Below, one piece after another: positions 37,669 through 40,634 of a stretch of DNA of 40,634 nucleotides (positions are counted from its first letter, which is position 1; each line of letters begins with the position of its first letter). A model generated the notes under the pieces. That model ran no database searches. It worked only from the letters and a program-made list of their open reading frames with translations, and was not told the DNA's origin. The DNA lies in assembly GCA_030731855.1 (NCBI GenBank), contig JANQTG010000154.1, positions 1,649 through 42,282 of the forward strand. The letters run 5' to 3'. The stretch is from Cellulophaga sp. (lineage in GTDB: Bacteria > Bacteroidota > Bacteroidia > Flavobacteriales > Flavobacteriaceae). The translations under genes and the position numbers were made by a program.

Positions 37669-38937
37669 TTAATTTCCTCTACTGCTTCCTCTGCTGCTTC
37701 CGCCAGAAGATCTTGAAGAACCACCAGAAGAACTTCCGCTACTTCTACTACTGCTACCTGATGATCTGTAGCTTCCGCTGCTAGAAGAGCTACTACTTGA
37801 ACTTCTTACTGCTGGTGATGAGCTTCTAGAGCTACTTCCAGAACTTCGGTAGTTTCCGCTGCTAGAACTTCTTGTACTAGTGCTTGGTGTGTAGGTTCTA
37901 GAAGAAGTACCTCTTGAACTTCTATAAGTATTCGATGAGTTTCCTCTTTGGTAAGTATTTGATGAACCACTATTGCCTCTACTATACGCAGTATTATTTC
38001 TAGAGCTATTGTTATAATTAGGCTGAACTCTAGAACTTCTTGCAGTTCTGTAACTCGTATTTCTATTGGTCGAAGTGCCAGATCTATATGCCGTTGAACT
38101 TCTTGAATCTCTGCTAGTAGTTCTATAACGATTGTTAGCTGAAGCATTAGAACTCCCTCTTAAAGCAGTATTGCTGTAAGATGATCTGCCTAAAGCATTA
38201 TTTGTTCTGTAGTCGCCTCGTCTACCTCTTGTGAATGCGAAATTTCTACCATTGTAAAAATTATTATTCCAGCCCCAGTTGTTCCAGCCGCCATTCCAGT
38301 TGTTCCAGCCAAATCCGCCACCCCAACCGAAGCCTCCGCCCCAGCCGAAGCCACCATTCCAGCCTCCGCCCCAACCCCAGTTGTTCCAGCCGCCACCCCA
38401 ACCCCAGTTGTTGAAGCCACCGCCCCAACCCCAATTGTTCCAGCCGCCGCCCCAACCCCAGTTGTTGAAGCCACCGCCCCAACCCCAGAATGGGTCCATG
38501 CCCCAGCCTCCAAAGCCATTATCATAATAATTTATAGAAACGCTAGTGGGGTTTTGTCCCCAGCCACCTTGACCATTATAATCATTAAAATTACCATCAT
38601 AATTATCATTTTGGTTTATGTTACCAGAGCCGTCATCAAAGTTTTGACTATAATAACCATCAACATCGGTGAAAATTTCACTATCAAGTAATTCTTGGTA
38701 TTGACCAGCTCTTCTTCCAAAATAGTCAGCATATTGGTTGCTTTGATTTTGTTGTTGAACTTGCACCTGTCTAGGATTGTTTTCTACAATAACTCGATTG
38801 TTATTGCTTGAATATATACCATCGTTATCGTAATAAGATGATTGTTGATAAGAACCGCAAGAAGCCAAAAACAAAGACGTTAAGGCAATAAAAAATAAGG
38901 TTCTAATTTTGCTGTGGGGTAGGGTATGTGTCATCAT
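37669..38937 (-). CDS. Gly/Asn/Trp-repeat lipoprotein with Ser/Arg-rich tail
   Basis: A 422-residue protein of low complexity. It has a lipoprotein signal (basic segment, hydrophobic LFFIALTSLFLASC, lipobox Cys-27), a Gln/Asn/Asp-rich stretch (about 31-130), a glycine-tryptophan block (141-225) and a Ser/Arg/Gly-rich tail (236-422). Residues 154-189 are four tandem copies of a nine-residue unit, GGG-F/W-NNWGW, alternating F and W; shorter GGGFGW units follow. ATG at 38937 or 38934 both serve. No enzyme motif is visible; such a composition suggests a disordered or adhesive surface or envelope protein. It is first in a two-gene unit with the FadL-type barrel, and divergent from proS. Similar proteins are seen in other Flavobacteriaceae, as I recall. 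Confidence 0.75.
   Translation of the reverse strand: MMTHTLPHSKIRTLFFIALTSLFLASCGSYQQSSYYDNDGIYSSNNNRVIVENNPRQVQVQQQNQSNQYADYFGRRAGQYQELLDSEIFTDVDGYYSQNFDDGSGNINQNDNYDGNFNDYNGQGGWGQNPTSVSINYYDNGFGGWGMDPFWGWGGGFNNWGWGGGWNNWGWGGGFNNWGWGGGWNNWGWGGGWNGGFGWGGGFGWGGGFGWNNWNGGWNNWGWNNNFYNGRNFAFTRGRRGDYRTNNALGRSSYSNTALRGSSNASANNRYRTTSRDSRSSTAYRSGTSTNRNTSYRTARSSRVQPNYNNSSRNNTAYSRGNSGSSNTYQRGNSSNTYRSSRGTSSRTYTPSTSTRSSSSGNYRSSGSSSRSSSPAVRSSSSSSSSSGSYRSSGSSSRSSGSSSGGSSRSSGGSSRGSSRGN
38371..38478 (-). repeat. Four tandem 27-bp repeats inside the lipoprotein gene
   Basis: This 108-bp stretch encodes the nine-residue units at residues 154-189 and is built of 27-bp copies, arranged as a near-identical 54-bp pair (F-type then W-type). 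It is G-rich on the coding strand in an otherwise AT-rich window, with many GGGG runs. Confidence 0.8.
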
Positions 38938-38951
38938 TAAAAATTTAATTG

Positions 38952-38979
38952 TTGAACAATGTAAAAATAGTTAGATTTA
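38952..38979 (+). promoter_or_regulatory. Probable proS promoter
   Basis: TTG (38952-38954), a 17-bp spacer and TAGATTTA (38972-38979), seven of eight bases (five of six fixed positions) of the Bacteroidota -7 consensus, 50 bp before the proS ATG. Confidence 0.45.
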
Positions 38980-39029
38980 CCGAATTATTTTAATAATAAA
39001 GTCACAAGATTTGTGCCAAACTGTTAAAT

Positions 39030-40505
39030 ATGAGTAAAAACTTAACGAAAAGAAGCGAAGATTATTCTAAATGGTATAACGATTTAGTGGTTCAGGCAGA
39101 TTTAGCTGAAAATTCTGGTGTAAGAGGTTGTATGGTAATAAAACCTTACGGATACGCTATTTGGGAAAAAATGCAAGCCGCTTTAGACAAAAGGTTTAAA
39201 GAAACTGGACATGAAAATGCCTATTTCCCCATTTTTATACCTAAATCTTATTTAAGCAAAGAAGCGAGCCATGTAGAAGGTTTTGCAAAAGAATGTGCGG
39301 TGGTTACCCATTACAGACTTAAAAATGCAGAAGATGGGAGTGGTATTATTGTAGATCCAGATGCTAAATTAGAAGAAGAACTAATTGTTAGGCCTACGTC
39401 TGAAACCATTATTTGGGATACGTATAGAAGATGGATTCAATCTTACAGAGATTTACCCATTTTAATAAACCAATGGGCAAATGTTGTGCGCTGGGAAATG
39501 CGTACAAGATTGTTTTTGAGAACAGCTGAATTTTTATGGCAAGAAGGCCATACAGCACACGCGACAGAATCAGAAGCGATTATTGAAGCAAAACAAATGA
39601 TGGATGTATATGCGGAGTTTGCTGAAGAATTTATGGCAATGCCGGTAATTAAAGGCACAAAAACTGAAAGTGAGCGTTTTGCGGGAGCTTTAGATACCTA
39701 TTGTATAGAGGCCTTAATGCAAGATGGTAAAGCTTTGCAAGCGGGTACTTCACATTTTTTAGGACAAAATTTTGCTAAGGCGTTTGATGTTAAATACGCT
39801 ACAAAAGAGGGTACACAAGAATATGTTTGGGCAACTTCGTGGGGAGTTTCTACGCGCTTGATGGGTGCTTTAGTGATGACGCACAGTGATGACAATGGTT
39901 TAGTTTTGCCTCCAAAGTTAGCGCCTATTCAAGTAGTAATTGTGCCTATTTACAAGGGTTTAGATCAATTAGATTTAATTTCGGAAAGAGTACAGCCTTT
40001 ACTTAAAGAATTAAGGGCAAAGGGTGTTTCTGTTAAGTTTGATGATAGAGATACCTATAAACCTGGCTTTAAATTTGCAGAATATGAGCTAAAAGGTGTG
40101 CCGGTGCGTTTAGCGATTGGTCAAAGAGATATGGACAACAATACTTTTGAAGTTGCTCGTCGTGATACTTTAGTAAAAGAAACCGTAAATTCTGATGTGG
40201 TTATTGAGAAAATTGAATTTCTTTTAGAAGATATTCAACAAAATATTTTTAAAAAAGCACTTGATTTTCGTGATAATCATATTACTGAAGTCAATAGTTA
40301 TGAAGAATTCAAAACAGTTTTGGAAACTAAAGGTGGTTTTATTTCGGCGCATTGGGATGGTACAGTCGAGACAGAAGAGCAAGTTAAAAACGAAACAAAA
40401 GCAACTATACGTTGTATTCCCATAGATGTAATTCTTGAAGAAGGTACCTGTATGATTAGCGGAAAACCCTCTAAAAATAGGGTGTTATTTGCGAAGGCAT
40501 ATTAA
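39030..40505 (+). CDS. proS: Prolyl-tRNA synthetase, archaeal/eukaryotic type
   Basis: Class II aminoacyl-tRNA synthetase charging tRNA-Pro. The 491-residue protein is of the shorter archaeal/eukaryotic-like type: class II motif 2 is seen around [22 protein letters not shown] with LWQEGHTAH after it, motif 3 around [19 protein letters not shown], and [12 protein letters not shown] earlier. There is no large editing insert between motifs 2 and 3 as in E. coli ProS. The C-terminus has the anticodon-binding domain ([30 protein letters not shown]) and a zinc-binding-type tail ending near RVLFAKAY with a terminal tyrosine, characteristic of this type. A tRNA-Glu gene follows. Confidence 0.95.
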   Translation: MSKNLTKRSEDYSKWYNDLVVQADLAENSGVRGCMVIKPYGYAIWEKMQAALDKRFKETGHENAYFPIFIPKSYLSKEASHVEGFAKECAVVTHYRLKNAEDGSGIIVDPDAKLEEELIVRPTSETIIWDTYRRWIQSYRDLPILINQWANVVRWEMRTRLFLRTAEFLWQEGHTAHATESEAIIEAKQMMDVYAEFAEEFMAMPVIKGTKTESERFAGALDTYCIEALMQDGKALQAGTSHFLGQNFAKAFDVKYATKEGTQEYVWATSWGVSTRLMGALVMTHSDDNGLVLPPKLAPIQVVIVPIYKGLDQLDLISERVQPLLKELRAKGVSVKFDDRDTYKPGFKFAEYELKGVPVRLAIGQRDMDNNTFEVARRDTLVKETVNSDVVIEKIEFLLEDIQQNIFKKALDFRDNHITEVNSYEEFKTVLETKGGFISAHWDGTVETEEQVKNETKATIRCIPIDVILEEGTCMISGKPSKNRVLFAKAY

Positions 40506-40529
40506 TTTTAAAAAAAAATTAATTACCTA

Positions 40530-40559
40530 TTGCAATAGTTAAAAATAGTTGTATTTTTG
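40530..40559 (+). promoter_or_regulatory. Promoter of the tRNA-Glu gene
   Basis: TTG (40530-40532), a 19-bp spacer and TATTTTTG (40552-40559): a full match to the Bacteroidota consensus, 22 bp before the tRNA start. Confidence 0.8.
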
Positions 40560-40581
40560 CATCCGCAATTGCACAAGCGAT

Positions 40582-40634
40582 GGTCCGTTCGTCTAGGGGT
40601 TAGGACGCCAGGTTTTCATCCTGGTAACAGGGGT
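40582..40634 (+). tRNA. tRNA-Glu (anticodon TTC), 3' end cut by window edge
   Basis: The acceptor 5' strand GGTCCGT, D-arm TCTAGGGGTTAGGA, and anticodon stem CCAGG / CCTGG around loop TTTTCAT with anticodon TTC are visible, followed by the variable region and the start of the T-arm (CAGGGGT). About 20 bases of the T-arm and acceptor lie beyond the window. Confidence 0.93.

Noticed and set aside
38371-38478. CRISPR-like regular repeats
   Set aside because: Units are contiguous 27-bp coding repeats with no unique spacers.
38190-38527. Repetitive open frames in other frames, including a proline-rich one on the plus strand
   Set aside because: They are shadows of the 27-bp repeats in the lipoprotein gene, which has a signal peptide and good neighbours.

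Overview
The window looks like a chromosomal segment of a marine-type member of the Flavobacteriaceae (Bacteroidota). The DNA is AT-rich, and Shine-Dalgarno sequences are mostly absent. Several genes are preceded by the Bacteroidota promoter pattern TTG...TAnnTTTG. Family markers are a fused SecDF, an archaeal-type ProS, a T9SS type B sorting domain protein, DUF2911, YidD and many signal-peptide-bearing barrel and TPR proteins. No phage, insertion sequence, CRISPR array or classical defence island was seen; this is mostly core chromosome with envelope genes.

Layout. 1-680 (minus): 3'-truncated ftsE. 830-5630 (plus): a large periplasmic TPR protein and a TonB-receptor-like barrel, tightly coupled. 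5746-6834: OmpA-family protein whose start codon lies inside a perfect-looking hairpin. 6907-8319: one gene of unknown function cut by a single in-frame TAA. 8354-11042: MFS transporter, PepSY-type membrane protein and Cys-cluster (YkgJ-type) protein. 11204-12838 (minus): ABC-F ATPase, flanked on both sides by degenerate 7-bp tandem repeats. 13158-14777: amidohydrolase lipoprotein, converging on a DUF2911 protein through a shared terminator. 15643-17316: asnB. 17745-19748: gyrB, preceded by a 43-bp direct repeat and more heptamer repeats. 19823-22434: outer-membrane protein, small lipoprotein, mdh. 22580-25549: secDF. 26061-28252 (minus): two-component system.

28562-34340 (minus) is a compact seven-gene run: folE, cysS, yidD, lgt, a DUF192 lipoprotein, a GNAT acetyltransferase and a ModF-like ABC ATPase. 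It mixes housekeeping metabolism with envelope biogenesis (lipoprotein acylation and membrane insertion). 34662-36089 is a T9SS cargo protein. 36138-38937 (minus) pairs a repeat-rich Gly/Asn/Trp lipoprotein with a FadL/OmpP1-type barrel. 39030-40505 is proS, followed by a tRNA-Glu gene cut by the window end, with a textbook promoter.

The most interesting points are: the nonsense-interrupted membrane/ExbD-like gene; the start-codon hairpin upstream of the OmpA-family gene; a family of intergenic heptamer repeats; a ModF-like protein whose two ATPase halves look asymmetrically decayed so that only one composite site could remain; and the TPR-barrel pair of unknown role. I did not identify a clear new multi-gene system; these are leads rather than proof.
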